DNA of 54,971 nucleotides from Acidobacteriota bacterium (GCA_004298115.1 SCRJ01000158.1:1-54971), one strand, 5' to 3'. Shown: positions 1-8,697, counted from the first letter of the stretch. Notes: a model not told the origin generated them from the sequence alone. Translations and numbers: made by a program.

Positions 1-519
1 CACGGCGCCGCGCTGCAACGCGATCCCCTCGGTGTCGAGACCGTTCACGCAGGCGAGGCCGCGCGTGTGGTCGGCGACCACCGCCCAGGCGGCGCCACGG
101 CGCTGGCAGGCGCGCGCCATCGCCTCGAGCGCGACGGCGCCGTCCGAGGCGCGCGTGTGCCAGTGCACGGCCCCCCGCAGCCGCGCGACGGCCGGGGTCC
201 CCGCGGACGCCAGCTCGACGTCGACCTCCGCGGCGGAGAGGAACCCTTCGCGGGCCGCGCTCCCGCGTAGCCGGTGCGGGCCGGCGAGCCGCTGCGCGGC
301 GGCCGCGAGCGCTTCGGGCGTCCGGCAGGCGCGCAGCATGGAAAGAGTCGGCAGCGCCTCGAGCGGCACGGTGTCGGGCAGCCGGCGCGCGCCGTCGAGC
401 TCCCGGGGATGGTCGAACACGGCGTACGCGGCCCGCAGGAACACGAGCCGCAGCTCGCCGGGAGGATGGCTCTCGGCGAGCTGGAAGAGGGCTTCCGCGA
501 GCTCGGCGTTGCGCACCAC
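1..519 (-). CDS. PHP-domain protein, PolX-like (3' end cut by window edge)
   Basis: An open minus-strand frame begins at GTG 519 (a second GTG is the next codon) and runs off the left edge after 173 residues. The N-terminus (VRNAELAEALFQLAE) resembles the first helix of the DNA polymerase X 8-kDa domain. About residue 120 a PHP domain begins, with the metal-binding motif HWHTRASDG followed by VVADHTRG and NGLD. These match the PHP part of bacterial PolX proteins, which are metal-dependent phosphoesterases. Only about 115 residues precede the PHP motif, too few for a full polymerase palm, so this is probably a PHP phosphoesterase that kept a remnant helical domain. It is divergent from polA. 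The C-terminus is not visible, so catalytic completeness cannot be judged. Confidence 0.72.
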   Translation of the reverse strand, partial: MVRNAELAEALFQLAESHPPGELRLVFLRAAYAVFDHPRELDGARRLPDTVPLEALPTLSMLRACRTPEALAAAAQRLAGPHRLRGSAAREGFLSAAEVDVELASAGTPAVARLRGAVHWHTRASDGAVALEAMARACQRRGAAWAVVADHTRGLACVNGLDTEGIALQRGAV

Positions 520-613
520 CCGACCAGGGTAACGCCGGCGGCCCCTGGGTCGCGGCGCGAGGGACGGCGCCGGCCGTCTCTCGCGGCGGTCGCCACCGTG
601 ATACCGTTTCGTC

Positions 614-3136
614 ATGCAGCGGCTGCTCCTGGTGGACGGACACTCCAACCTGTACCGCGCGTTCTTCGCCATCCGCGGCGGCCTGGCCGCGCCCGACGGC
701 ACGCCCACCAACGCGGCGTACGGCTTCCTGCGGATGCAGCACAAGATGCTGCGGGAGCTCTCGCCCAGCCACGTCGCGGTGGCCTTCGACACCGGCGGCG
801 AGACGTTCCGGACCCGCCTGGACGAGCGCTACAAGGCGCACCGTCCGCCGATGCCGGACGAGCTCCGGGTTCAGGTGCCGCTCACCCAGGAGGCGGTTGA
901 GCTGCTCGGCCTCGCCGTGCTCGCCCACCCCGACGTCGAAGCCGACGACGTCATCGGCACGCTGGCCGTGCGCGCCGCCCGGGCCGGCTTCGAGGTGGTG
1001 ATCGCGTCGGGCGACAAGGACCTGATGCAGCTCGTGGCGGACCCGCTGGTCACGATGTGGCACACGCGCCTCGAGCGGCGCCTCGACGAGCGCGGGGTCG
1101 AGGAGGTGTTCGGCGTCCCGCCGGGGCGGGTGGGCGAGGTCCTCGCCCTGATGGGGGACACCTCGGACAACGTCCCGGGGTGCAAGGGGATCGGCGAGAA
1201 GACGGCGAAGGAGCTGATCGCCGCGTGGGGATCGGTCGACGCCGTCTACGCCCACCTCGACGAGGTGACGCCGCCGCGGGCGCGCAAGGCGCTCGCCGAG
1301 CACCGCGCCGAGGTCGAGCTCTCGCGCGAGCTGGTCCGCATCCGCACCGACCTCGACCTCGGCGCGGACCTCGACGCCCTCGCGCGGCGGCCTGCGGACG
1401 TGCCGCGCCTGGCCGAGCTCTACCGCCGCCTCGGCTTCGCCTCGCTGCTCGCCGAAACCGAACCCCACGGCGCCGAACCGCCGGCCACGGCCTCGTTGGC
1501 TCGCACCGCCGCGGCCGGGGAGCTCGCCGCCCTGCTGGCGCAGCCCGGGGCCGCGGTCGCCTACTCCGGCGGGCGGTTCGCGGTCGCGACCGCGGCCGAG
1601 ACCGCCGTCGTCGAGGGGACCGCCGCGGAGCTCGCCGCGGCGGCGGCACCAGGCCTCGCCCAGGTCTGGTGTCACGACGCCAAGGCCCTGCTCGCGGCGT
1701 TGCGCGACGCCGGCGTCGCCGCGCCGCCGGTGCCGCGCGACGCCATGCTGGCGGGCTACCTGCTGGCGCCCGGGGAGAGCGCCGAGCTCGCCGCCATCTG
1801 CCGGCGCCTCGGCACCGAGCCCCCTGCGGGCGACGGCCCGGAGGAGCAGGCGCGGGCCGTCGCCCGGCTCGCCCCCGAGCTCGACCGCCGTCTGCGCGAG
1901 GAGAACCTCGAGGGCGTCTTCGCCACCCTCGAGCTCCCGCTGGTGCCGGTGCTCGAGGCGATGGAGAGACGCGGCATCCGCCTCGACCCCGGCGTCCTGG
2001 AGGAGTTGTCGCAACGGCTCGGGGCGTCGCTCGCCGACCTCGAGCGCGAGATCCACGCCGACGCCGGCGGGCCGTTCAACGTCAACTCGCCGCAGCAGCT
2101 GGCCGAGGTCCTGTTCGGGAGGCGCGGCCTGCCGGTGCTGCGGCGCACCGCGAAGACGAAGGTTCCGTCGACCGACGCCGACGTCCTCGCCGAGCTCGCG
2201 GCGCGCGGGCACCGGCTGCCGGCGCTGCTGCTCGAGTACCGCGAGCAGGCCAAGCTGAAGTCCACCTACGTCGACGCGCTCCCGAAGCAGGTGGGGCCGG
2301 ACGGCCGCGTCCACACCCGGTTCAACCAGGCGGTGGCGGCCACCGGGCGCCTCTCCTCCTCCGACCCGAACCTGCAGAACATCCCGGTCCGCACCGAGAT
2401 GGGCCGGGGGGTGCGGCGCGCGTTCGTCGCCGAGCCCGGGCAGCTCCTGATCGCCGTCGACTACTCCCAGATCGAGCTGCGCATCCTCGCGCACCTCTCG
2501 GGGGACCCGACGCTGGCCGACGCGTTCGCCCGCGGCGAGGACATCCACCGCGCGACCGCCGCGCTCGTCTTCGGCGTCGCGCCCGAGCTCGTCATCCCGG
2601 AGCAGCGGCGCGCCGCCAAGACGATCAACTTCGGGCTGATCTACGGCATGGGCGCCTACGCCCTGGCGCGCGAGCTAGGCGTCGGGAACGCCGAGGCGCA
2701 GCGCTTCATCGACGCCTACTTCGCGCGCCTGCCGCGGGTGCGCGCCTACCTCGACGCCACCAGGGAGGAGGCGCGGACCACCGGCAAGGTGTCCACCATG
2801 TTCGGGCGCATCCGTTGGATCGCGGGCCTCGACTCGAAGAACGCCCAGATCAGGGGAAACGCCGAACGCCAGGCGATCAACGCGCCGGTGCAGGGGACCG
2901 CCGCGGACCTGATGAAGCTCTCGATGATCCGGCTGGACGCGGCGCTCGGCGAGCACCGGGCGAACGGCCGCCTCCTCCTGCAGGTGCACGACGAGCTCAT
3001 CCTCGAGGCCGACGAGAGCTCGGCGCAACGCGTTGCGGCGCTCGCTCGCGAGGTGATGGAGGGCGCCGCGACGCTGGTGGTTCCGCTCAAGGCGGATATC
3101 GGAATTGGGCCGTCGTGGGCCGCGGCGAAAGGGTAA
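614..3136 (+). CDS. polA: DNA polymerase I
   Basis: A protein of 840 residues with the usual Pol I order. The N-terminal 5'-3' nuclease shows GDKDLMQLV near 132 and GDTSDNVPGCKGIGEKTA near 181. A middle 3'-5' exonuclease-like region lies at about 295-430. The C-terminal polymerase has motif A (VDYSQIELR, near 615), motif B (RRAAKTINFGLIYG, near 665) and motif C (QVHDELI, near 790). It fills gaps and removes primers in the cytoplasm. I see no acidic DxE-type metal site in the middle domain, which is Ala-rich, so proofreading is probably lost, as in Thermus Pol I. ATG 614 is well placed. The stop lies 6 bases before the next gene's first start. Confidence 0.97.
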   Translation: MQRLLLVDGHSNLYRAFFAIRGGLAAPDGTPTNAAYGFLRMQHKMLRELSPSHVAVAFDTGGETFRTRLDERYKAHRPPMPDELRVQVPLTQEAVELLGLAVLAHPDVEADDVIGTLAVRAARAGFEVVIASGDKDLMQLVADPLVTMWHTRLERRLDERGVEEVFGVPPGRVGEVLALMGDTSDNVPGCKGIGEKTAKELIAAWGSVDAVYAHLDEVTPPRARKALAEHRAEVELSRELVRIRTDLDLGADLDALARRPADVPRLAELYRRLGFASLLAETEPHGAEPPATASLARTAAAGELAALLAQPGAAVAYSGGRFAVATAAETAVVEGTAAELAAAAAPGLAQVWCHDAKALLAALRDAGVAAPPVPRDAMLAGYLLAPGESAELAAICRRLGTEPPAGDGPEEQARAVARLAPELDRRLREENLEGVFATLELPLVPVLEAMERRGIRLDPGVLEELSQRLGASLADLEREIHADAGGPFNVNSPQQLAEVLFGRRGLPVLRRTAKTKVPSTDADVLAELAARGHRLPALLLEYREQAKLKSTYVDALPKQVGPDGRVHTRFNQAVAATGRLSSSDPNLQNIPVRTEMGRGVRRAFVAEPGQLLIAVDYSQIELRILAHLSGDPTLADAFARGEDIHRATAALVFGVAPELVIPEQRRAAKTINFGLIYGMGAYALARELGVGNAEAQRFIDAYFARLPRVRAYLDATREEARTTGKVSTMFGRIRWIAGLDSKNAQIRGNAERQAINAPVQGTAADLMKLSMIRLDAALGEHRANGRLLLQVHDELILEADESSAQRVAALAREVMEGAATLVVPLKADIGIGPSWAAAKG

Positions 3137-3142
3137 GATGAC

Positions 3143-4018
3143 GTGATGCGCCGCCTCGTGCCGATGGTGATGGTGCTGGCGAGCGCGAGCGCGCTCGCTC
3201 AGAAGCCGTGGGAGCTGCGGGTGGACCTTCCGGTCCCCGTCCCGATCGAGCTCCCCGCCGTGCCGCCCACGAACCCGTTCGCAGCGCCGGTCGCGACCCC
3301 TCCCCTGCCGGTCGCAACCCCGCTGCGGGCGAAGTTCCCCGCCACGTTCGCCGTGCTCGCGTCGGCCTACATCGACGCCCAGGGCGTCTGTCGCGGGGTG
3401 GTGTTCACGCGCCTGCCGTGGCCCGGCGTTGCGGCCGCCCTGCGTCCGCTCCTCACCGCGACCAGGTTTTCCCCTGCCCGCGCGTCCGGCGCCGCGGTCC
3501 CGGTCTGGCTACCGCTCGGCATCGATCTCACCGGGCGGATCGACTCGGGACGGGTGGCGCGGGTGCAGGGCGCCGCGCCGGACGCGACCGTGCCGCCCGC
3601 CGTCGAGGCGACGCCGGCCCCCGCGGCGGACGCCAACGACGCCGGCTGGCCGGCCACGCCGATGGACCGCGTCGATCAGCTTCCCAACCCGAAGCGGTTC
3701 CGGGTGCGGATCGACGGCGGCCCCTGGCGCCAGCCGTTCCGCCTGCTCGCCGAGATCGGCACGGACGGCCGCTGCCGACGCGTCGTCTTCCTCGCCTGCC
3801 CGGAGGGGTTGCGCGGGTGGTTGCTCGCCTCGATGGCCGAGTGGACGTTCCGGCCGGCCGCCGGCGCGGCCGGACCGACCGCCGCCTGGGTCCTACTCGA
3901 CGGCGAGATCGAGGTGAAGATGGGAGACCTCGCCTCAGACGCGCTGAAGGTCATGCGCCAGGGGTGGTCCCCGGGCGCGGCCGCACCAACCGCCGCCGTT
4001 CCCCCTCCCGGCGCGTGA
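3143..4018 (+). CDS. Secreted hypothetical protein with two TonB-C-like halves
   Basis: A protein of 291 residues with a signal peptide: a short basic start, then a hydrophobic stretch ending ASALAQ at about residue 20. GTG 3143 and ATG 3146 are both possible starts. A Pro/Ala-rich segment follows. Two similar halves (about 60-130 and 180-260) each contain a pattern like 'ID..G.CR.VVF......G..L...L..W.F.PA', which recalls a TonB C-terminal-like fold of the kind found in many exported Acidobacteriota proteins. That assignment is only inference. The gene follows polA by 6 bases, so it is probably cotranscribed. Its last 68 bases overlap the end of selB tail to tail. No function is assigned. Confidence 0.7.
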   Translation: MMRRLVPMVMVLASASALAQKPWELRVDLPVPVPIELPAVPPTNPFAAPVATPPLPVATPLRAKFPATFAVLASAYIDAQGVCRGVVFTRLPWPGVAAALRPLLTATRFSPARASGAAVPVWLPLGIDLTGRIDSGRVARVQGAAPDATVPPAVEATPAPAADANDAGWPATPMDRVDQLPNPKRFRVRIDGGPWRQPFRLLAEIGTDGRCRRVVFLACPEGLRGWLLASMAEWTFRPAAGAAGPTAAWVLLDGEIEVKMGDLASDALKVMRQGWSPGAAAPTAAVPPPGA

Positions 4019-5849
4019 CGCGCTCGGAGTCCAGCCACTCCAGGATCGGGATCGCGAGCTTGCGCGTCAGGCCGAAGCGCTCCTTGAACGCCGCGACGTC
4101 GAACCCGTCGACGCCCCAGCCGCGCAGCGAGGCGACGATCTCGTCGAGGACCTGGCGGTGCAGGACCCACTTGCCGCCGACCCGGGCGAGTCGCTTGCCG
4201 TCCACCAGGAAGCGCACGATCCCCTCGACCACCTTCGGATCGGCGCCGAGCGCCGCCGCGGCCTCGCCCGGCGACGGGGCCGCCAGGCCGGCCCGGCGGT
4301 AGACCTCCGCCACCTGCGCGGCCAGGGCGTCCTCGAGCGGGGCGGCGCCGGCCGCGAATACCCTCCCCGCGCTCTCCCGCACCACCCCGGCACGCCTGAA
4401 ATCGGCGAGGAAGAACTCGCGCAGCCGCTCACCGGAGTCGGGCAGGGCGCGCGCCACGAACTCGGCGAGCGGCACCCCGGTGCCGGCCGCGACGCGCAAC
4501 ACCTCCGCCGCCCGCTCGCGCGCCGCGGCGGCCGCGCCGGCGTGCACGAGCAGCGGCGGGCGGGTCCGCGCCACCACGATCGCGCCGGCGGCGACGAGCC
4601 GTCCCAACGCCGCCTCGAGGCCGCCCTCGCGCAGGCCGAGGCGAGCGGCGAGCTCGGCGCCGGTCGCCCCGCGGGCCCCCGCGAGCCGGATCCAGGCGTC
4701 GAGCGTCGCCGGCAGGTCCCGCCACGGCCGCGGCAGCCGGGCGAGCTGCGCCGCGTCCCGGCGCCGCAGCCGTTCGGGCTGCGCGTCGAGAACCTCGCCG
4801 CCGCCCAGCGTGGCCGCCGGCGAGAGGCGCCGCAACACGACCCTGTCGCCGGGGACCGCGAACACCGGGCGGGCGAGGTGCACGATGACGCGGCCGGACT
4901 CCCCCGGCCCCAGCGCCGCCGGGTACGAGCGCTCGACGCGGGCGAGCGCCCGCGCGGCGAGGATGTGCACGAAGACGCGGTCGCCCTCGGCGAGGGCGCC
5001 CTCGTCCAGCAGCCGCACCTCGACCGCCAGCCGCCGGCTCGCGGACCACGCGCCCCCGGAGAGCAACTGTTCCCCCCGCGGCAGCTGGTCGACGCGCACG
5101 CCCGCCAGGCCGAGCGCCACCCGCTCGCCGGCGCCGGCGCGGTCGCGAACGTCGCCGTGCACCTGCACGCCCCGCACCCGGACGGAGGCGCCGCTCGGGA
5201 GGGCCGTCAACTCGTCCCCGGGGCGCACCTCCCCCCAGTGCGCCGTCCCGGTCACGACCGTTCCCGATCCCGCGATCGTGAACACCCGGTCGGCCGCGAT
5301 CCGGAACGGGCGGTGCGGGTCTTCGGTCCGCTCGACGCCGCGCGCGCACGCCAGCACCGCGTCGCGCACGGCAGCGACCCCGCTGCCCCCGAGCACCGAG
5401 CACGGGATCACCGGGGCGCCCGCCAGCGGCCCCCCTTCCAGGTAGCGCTCGACCTCGTGCCGGCGCACCTCGAGCAGCTCCCCCGCCACGAGATCCGCCT
5501 TCGTGAGCGCGACCACGCCGCCCCGCACCCCGAGCACCTCGAGCACGCTCAGGTGCTCGCGGGTCTGCGGCATCACGCCTTCGTCGGCGGCCACCACCAG
5601 CAACGCGCGGTCGATCCCCGCCGCCCCGGCGATCATGGTGTGCACCAGACGCTCGTGCCCGGGGACGTCGATGAACGAGAGCTCGACCTCGCCCAGGGGA
5701 TCGGCAAGCGGCGCGAACCCGAGCACGAGGGTGATCCCCCGCCGCTTCTCCTCGGGCAGGCGGTCGCAATCGACGCCGGTCAGGGCCTTGACCAGCGAGG
5801 TCTTGCCGTGGTCGATGTGACCGGCGGTGCCGAAGGCGACGGCGCGCAC
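3951..5849 (-). CDS. selB: Selenocysteine-specific elongation factor SelB
   Basis: A protein of 632 residues, the normal SelB length. The GTPase domain has the P-loop (GHIDHGKTS at 10-18), DVPGH at 61-65 and TKAD at 116-119. It is followed by EF-Tu-like barrels and a C-terminal string of winged-helix domains. SelB delivers Sec-tRNA to UGA codons by binding the SECIS element in selenoprotein mRNA, so the genome should encode selenoproteins. No selA, selD, tRNA-Sec or UGA-interrupted reading frame is visible here. The start ATG at 5849 lies back to back with the CYTH gene. The 3' end overlaps the secreted protein gene at 3143-4018 by 68 bases. Confidence 0.95.
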   Translation of the reverse strand: MRAVAFGTAGHIDHGKTSLVKALTGVDCDRLPEEKRRGITLVLGFAPLADPLGEVELSFIDVPGHERLVHTMIAGAAGIDRALLVVAADEGVMPQTREHLSVLEVLGVRGGVVALTKADLVAGELLEVRRHEVERYLEGGPLAGAPVIPCSVLGGSGVAAVRDAVLACARGVERTEDPHRPFRIAADRVFTIAGSGTVVTGTAHWGEVRPGDELTALPSGASVRVRGVQVHGDVRDRAGAGERVALGLAGVRVDQLPRGEQLLSGGAWSASRRLAVEVRLLDEGALAEGDRVFVHILAARALARVERSYPAALGPGESGRVIVHLARPVFAVPGDRVVLRRLSPAATLGGGEVLDAQPERLRRRDAAQLARLPRPWRDLPATLDAWIRLAGARGATGAELAARLGLREGGLEAALGRLVAAGAIVVARTRPPLLVHAGAAAAARERAAEVLRVAAGTGVPLAEFVARALPDSGERLREFFLADFRRAGVVRESAGRVFAAGAAPLEDALAAQVAEVYRRAGLAAPSPGEAAAALGADPKVVEGIVRFLVDGKRLARVGGKWVLHRQVLDEIVASLRGWGVDGFDVAAFKERFGLTRKLAIPILEWLDSERVTRREGERRRLVRPRPGTTPGA

Positions 5850-5878
5850 GCCCCTATACTAGCCGGGCGGAGGTGGTC

Positions 5879-6448
5879 GTGCTGGAGCAGGAGATGAAGA
5901 TCCCGGTCCCCACGTTGACGCCGATCCGGCAGCGGCTGGCCGAGGCCGGCGCCCGACGCCTCCACCCCCAGCTCCACGAGGGCAACTGGGTCCTCGACGA
6001 CCCCTCGCACACCCTCGCCGCCGCCGGCCGCCTGCTGCGGGTGCGGCGAGCCGGCGACACCGCCGCGCTCACGGTCAAAGAGCCCGGGACGTTCGCCGGC
6101 GGCATCAAGAGCCGGGTCGAGCTCGAGACCGCGGTGGGCAGCGCCGAGCAGGCGCTCGCGATCCTCGCCGCCCTCGGCTTCGTGCCCGTCCGCCGGTACG
6201 AGAAGCGCCGCGAGGGCTGGTCGCTCGGCGGCGTGACCGTCGCCCTCGACGAAACCCCGATGGGGGCGTTCGTGGAGCTCGAGGGGGAAAGCCCGCTCCT
6301 GGAACCGGCCGCGGTCGAGCTCGGTCTGGACCCGCGGGCGGCGGTGCGCGGCACCTATCTGGGCCTGTGGGCCGCGTTCCGCGCCGCCCACCCCGGGGCC
6401 CCCGAGGACATGGTGTTCGCGAGCGAGCCGGCCGTACGGCCGATATGA
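5879..6448 (+). CDS. CYTH-domain protein (CyaB/ThTPase-like)
   Basis: About 189 residues. The ExExK signature (EQEMK) lies at the extreme N-terminus, and alternating charged strands such as LLRVRR, ALTVKE, KSRVELE and VALDE line the CYTH tunnel. CYTH enzymes act on triphosphates, for example class IV adenylate cyclase, thiamine triphosphatase and inorganic triphosphatase. The substrate cannot be told from sequence. GTG 5879 is chosen over GTG 5873 because GGAGG at 5869-5873 lies 5 bases before it. A TATACT -10-like box lies at 5855-5860. The stop overlaps the ATG of the downstream nucleotidyltransferase (ATGA), which suggests translational coupling. Confidence 0.85.
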   Translation: MLEQEMKIPVPTLTPIRQRLAEAGARRLHPQLHEGNWVLDDPSHTLAAAGRLLRVRRAGDTAALTVKEPGTFAGGIKSRVELETAVGSAEQALAILAALGFVPVRRYEKRREGWSLGGVTVALDETPMGAFVELEGESPLLEPAAVELGLDPRAAVRGTYLGLWAAFRAAHPGAPEDMVFASEPAVRPI

Positions 6449-7380
6449 TGGCGCTGATGAACGGCATGCTCCTGGCGGCCGGCTGCGCCCGCCGCATGGA
6501 ACCCTTGAGCCGCACGATCCCGAAGCCCGCGCTCGAGGTCCTCGGCCGCCCGCTGCTCGCGAGCGCCCTCGCGACGATGCGGCGCGCGGGGTGCGCTCGG
6601 CCCGTGGTCAACCTCCACCGCCATCCCGAGCGCGTTGCCGCGGCGGCGCGCGAGGCCGGCTCGGGGGAGATCCTCTTCTCGTGGGAGCCCGAGCTTCTCG
6701 GCGGCGCCGGCGGCGTCGCCGCCGCCCGGCCGCTGTTCGGGCCCGGTCCGCTCCTCGTCGGCAACGCCGACACCTTTGGCGACCTCGACCTCGCCCCGCT
6801 GCTGGCGGCCGCCGACGAGAGCACGGCGACGCTCGCCCTCATCCCCCACCCCGACCCGACCCGCTGGGCCTCGGTCATTCTCGGGCCCGACGGGTCCGTC
6901 GCCGCGTTCCTCGAGGCCGGGGCCCGCCACCCCGGCGAGCGCTACCTGTTCACCGGCTTCCAGCGCTTCGGTGAGCGGGTGCTCGCCGCGCTGCCCGAGC
7001 CTCCCGCCGAGATGGCGGCGGTCTGGGAGCCGCTGCGGCGCCGCGGTCGCCTGCGCGGCGTCGTCGTGACCGGGAGCTGGCAGGAGGCCGGCTCCCCGTC
7101 GGCGTACCGCGACCTGGTCATCGGGCTGCTCGGCGAGCGTAGCTGGGTGCACCCGGGCGCGACGGTCGCAGACGACTCCGTCGTCGAGCGCAGCGCGGTG
7201 GGCGCCGGGTGCCGGGTGGAGGCCGGCGCGCGCGTCGAGGGCTGCGTCCTCACCGCCGGCGCGGTGGCCGGGCGGGGGTGCTCCCTGCGCGCCTGCGTCC
7301 TCGCCGGCGCGGTCGCGCCGGCCGGGGAGGCGCTCGCCGACACCCTGGTGCTCGCGGACGCGCGCGTCGCCCTGCTCTGA
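6445..7380 (+). CDS. Sugar-1-phosphate nucleotidyltransferase
   Basis: About 311 residues. The N-terminus has the nucleotidyltransferase signature GMLLAAGCARRMEPLS...PKPALEVLGRPLL, with the NTP-binding loop and the lysine that contacts substrate. GNADTFGDLDL is the metal-binding D region. The last 90 residues have hexapeptide-like character (VHPGATVADDSVVERSAVGAGCRVEAGA), typical of a left-handed beta helix. It resembles MurU and mannose- or glucose-1-phosphate nucleotidylyltransferases that supply activated sugars for envelope glycans. ATG 6445 overlaps the upstream stop. ATGs at 6448, 6457 and 6466 are alternative starts. The exact sugar is unknown. Confidence 0.85.
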   Translation: MMALMNGMLLAAGCARRMEPLSRTIPKPALEVLGRPLLASALATMRRAGCARPVVNLHRHPERVAAAAREAGSGEILFSWEPELLGGAGGVAAARPLFGPGPLLVGNADTFGDLDLAPLLAAADESTATLALIPHPDPTRWASVILGPDGSVAAFLEAGARHPGERYLFTGFQRFGERVLAALPEPPAEMAAVWEPLRRRGRLRGVVVTGSWQEAGSPSAYRDLVIGLLGERSWVHPGATVADDSVVERSAVGAGCRVEAGARVEGCVLTAGAVAGRGCSLRACVLAGAVAPAGEALADTLVLADARVALL

Positions 7381-7404
7381 CGGCGCACCGCGCGCCGTCA
7401 GAGC
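7374..7404. terminator. Bidirectional hairpin between convergent genes
   Basis: A perfect 13-base inverted repeat (7374-7386 with 7392-7404, 5-base loop) contains the stop codons of both convergent genes: TGA 7378-7380 on the plus strand, and the pseudopilin stop within 7398-7400. No U-tract follows, but position and symmetry fit a shared transcription terminator. Confidence 0.7.
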
Positions 7405-7991
7405 GGAACCTCGCGCCATTCCCCCCCGCCCTGGCGCCACACCAGCGCCCGCACGCGGCCGAGCCCGCCGTGCACCCGCACCGCGAGGACACGCTCGCGG
7501 CCGTCGTTGAAGTAGACGCTCGACGGCGTGGCGCCGCCGCTGTGCGCAAAACTCATGATGTTGCTGCTGCCGACCCGCACGCCGCGCTCGTCGAGCGTGC
7601 CGGCGCCGCCGGGGTCGGGCACCCCCCACCGGGACGGCACCCCCAGGTGCGTGCCGCCGCTCATGAAGTGCACCCAGACCTTCGGCCCCAACGGCTTGTC
7701 CACGCCGCGCGTGAAGTCCGCGCGCGAGACGCCGTCGTTGTCGCCGTCCGCGACCATCACGTAGTACGCCAGCCCGTCGAGCTCGCAGAACACGAGGCCC
7801 ACGTTGCGCCCGCTCGTGAGCGCCTCGATGCGGCAGCGCAGGGCATCGGCCGCGATCTGCCTGGCCAGCCGCACCAGGTCGCTCCTGCGGCGCACCTCGG
7901 TGAAGTCGGGCAGCACGAGGGCAGCCACCAGCGCGACGAGCCCGAGCGCCACCAGCGCCTCGAGCAGCGAGAACCCCCGTCGTGTCGTCAT
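7398..7991 (-). CDS. Type II pseudopilin, GspH/FimT-like
   Basis: A protein of 197 residues with a class III prepilin leader: MTTRRG followed by FSLLEALVALGLVALVAALVLP. Cleavage by prepilin peptidase is expected after Gly6, and Glu5 of the mature protein is present. The remainder is a beta-rich domain typical of GspH/FimT minor pilins. It would be assembled at the inner membrane into a type II secretion or type IV pilus system. No other pilus gene is nearby apart from the helix-hairpin-helix protein behind it. The upstream spacing (8091 to 7991) allows cotranscription with that gene. Confidence 0.88.
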   Translation of the reverse strand: MTTRRGFSLLEALVALGLVALVAALVLPDFTEVRRRSDLVRLARQIAADALRCRIEALTSGRNVGLVFCELDGLAYYVMVADGDNDGVSRADFTRGVDKPLGPKVWVHFMSGGTHLGVPSRWGVPDPGGAGTLDERGVRVGSSNIMSFAHSGGATPSSVYFNDGRERVLAVRVHGGLGRVRALVWRQGGGEWREVPL

Positions 7992-8090
7992 CGCCCCTCC
8001 CGTGAACCGGGGGCGGCGCGCGGCCGCCCCCGACCGTCCACGCCATCTCTGTTCGTGCGTCTCAGTTGGTCTTCACCTCACGTCCCCTCG

Positions 8091-8435
8091 TCAGCTCTGC
8101 GCCTTGACCGCCGGCTTGGCGGCCCGCGGCGAGCGCACCTTCTCGGTCAGGGTCGTGGCGCCGGTGGTGGTGAGGTACGGCTGCAAGCGGACAAAGCTCT
8201 TCTCGCCGACCCCCTTCACCCGGGCGATCTCTTCCGGCGCCTTGAACGGGCCGTTGGCGGTGCGAAACTCCACGATCCGCTGCGCCAGCGCCGGCCCGAC
8301 CCGCGGCAGGAGCTGGAGCTGCTGCACCGTCGCCGTGTTGATGTTCACCTGCGGCCCCGCAGGCGGAGCCGCCGCCATCACGCCGGTGGCGAGAGCGGCC
8401 GCCAGCGTCGTGCACAGTAGGGTCCTGGACGTCAT
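8091..8435 (-). CDS. Exported helix-hairpin-helix protein, ComEA-like
   Basis: A protein of 114 residues with an N-terminal signal peptide (basic MTSR, hydrophobic run, cleavage near VMAAA). One ComEA-type helix-hairpin-helix unit follows: VNINTATVQQLQLLPRVG, then FKAPEEIARVKGVGEKSF. ComEA-like proteins bind double-stranded DNA in the periplasm during uptake. This short form lacks a clear membrane anchor, so it may be soluble or have a structural role. It lies just upstream of the pseudopilin gene on the same strand, consistent with a pilus/DNA-uptake theme. An RBS (GGGAGA) precedes the ATG. The Lys/Ala-rich tail is low complexity. Confidence 0.85.
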   Translation of the reverse strand: MTSRTLLCTTLAAALATGVMAAAPPAGPQVNINTATVQQLQLLPRVGPALAQRIVEFRTANGPFKAPEEIARVKGVGEKSFVRLQPYLTTTGATTLTEKVRSPRAAKPAVKAQS

Positions 8436-8697
8436 CGTCGATCTCCCTTCTCGTTGATTCTGCCGGGCGGTCCGCCGCCCGTACGGGTTGTGGTGCGTGT
8501 CGGTTCCTGCGCCGCGCGATCGCTTAGGGGCCGTGGCTCATCGCTCACCTCCGGGTCCGGCCAACGCGAGCCCCGTGCCAGCTCCGCCGTCACGGCGTAA
8601 CTGACTCATTCATTGACGTTTGTGCCAGAACGGCCGGGGTCGGTGCGGAAACCCGGATGGTAAGCTTTGCTGTCAGTTGGAGCGGGAGTGCTGCGCC

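Noticed and set aside
1057-3141. A 694-codon second frame inside polA
   Set aside because: Arg/Pro/Ala-rich shadow of polA in another frame, with no domain.
4158-5897. A 579-codon open frame on the plus strand opposite selB
   Set aside because: It is the antisense shadow of a certain SelB gene; its translation is Arg/Gly/His-rich and shows no motif. Long shadow frames are expected at this GC content.
8436-8697. tRNA or riboswitch upstream of the acetyltransferase gene
   Set aside because: Only a short GGGCGG/CCGCCC hairpin at 8465-8480 is seen; there is no cloverleaf or known aptamer pattern.
8620-8697. N-terminal extension of the acetyltransferase gene
   Set aside because: The extra 26 codons have Cys-rich, non-family sequence, and GTG 8698 gives a normal GNAT length.
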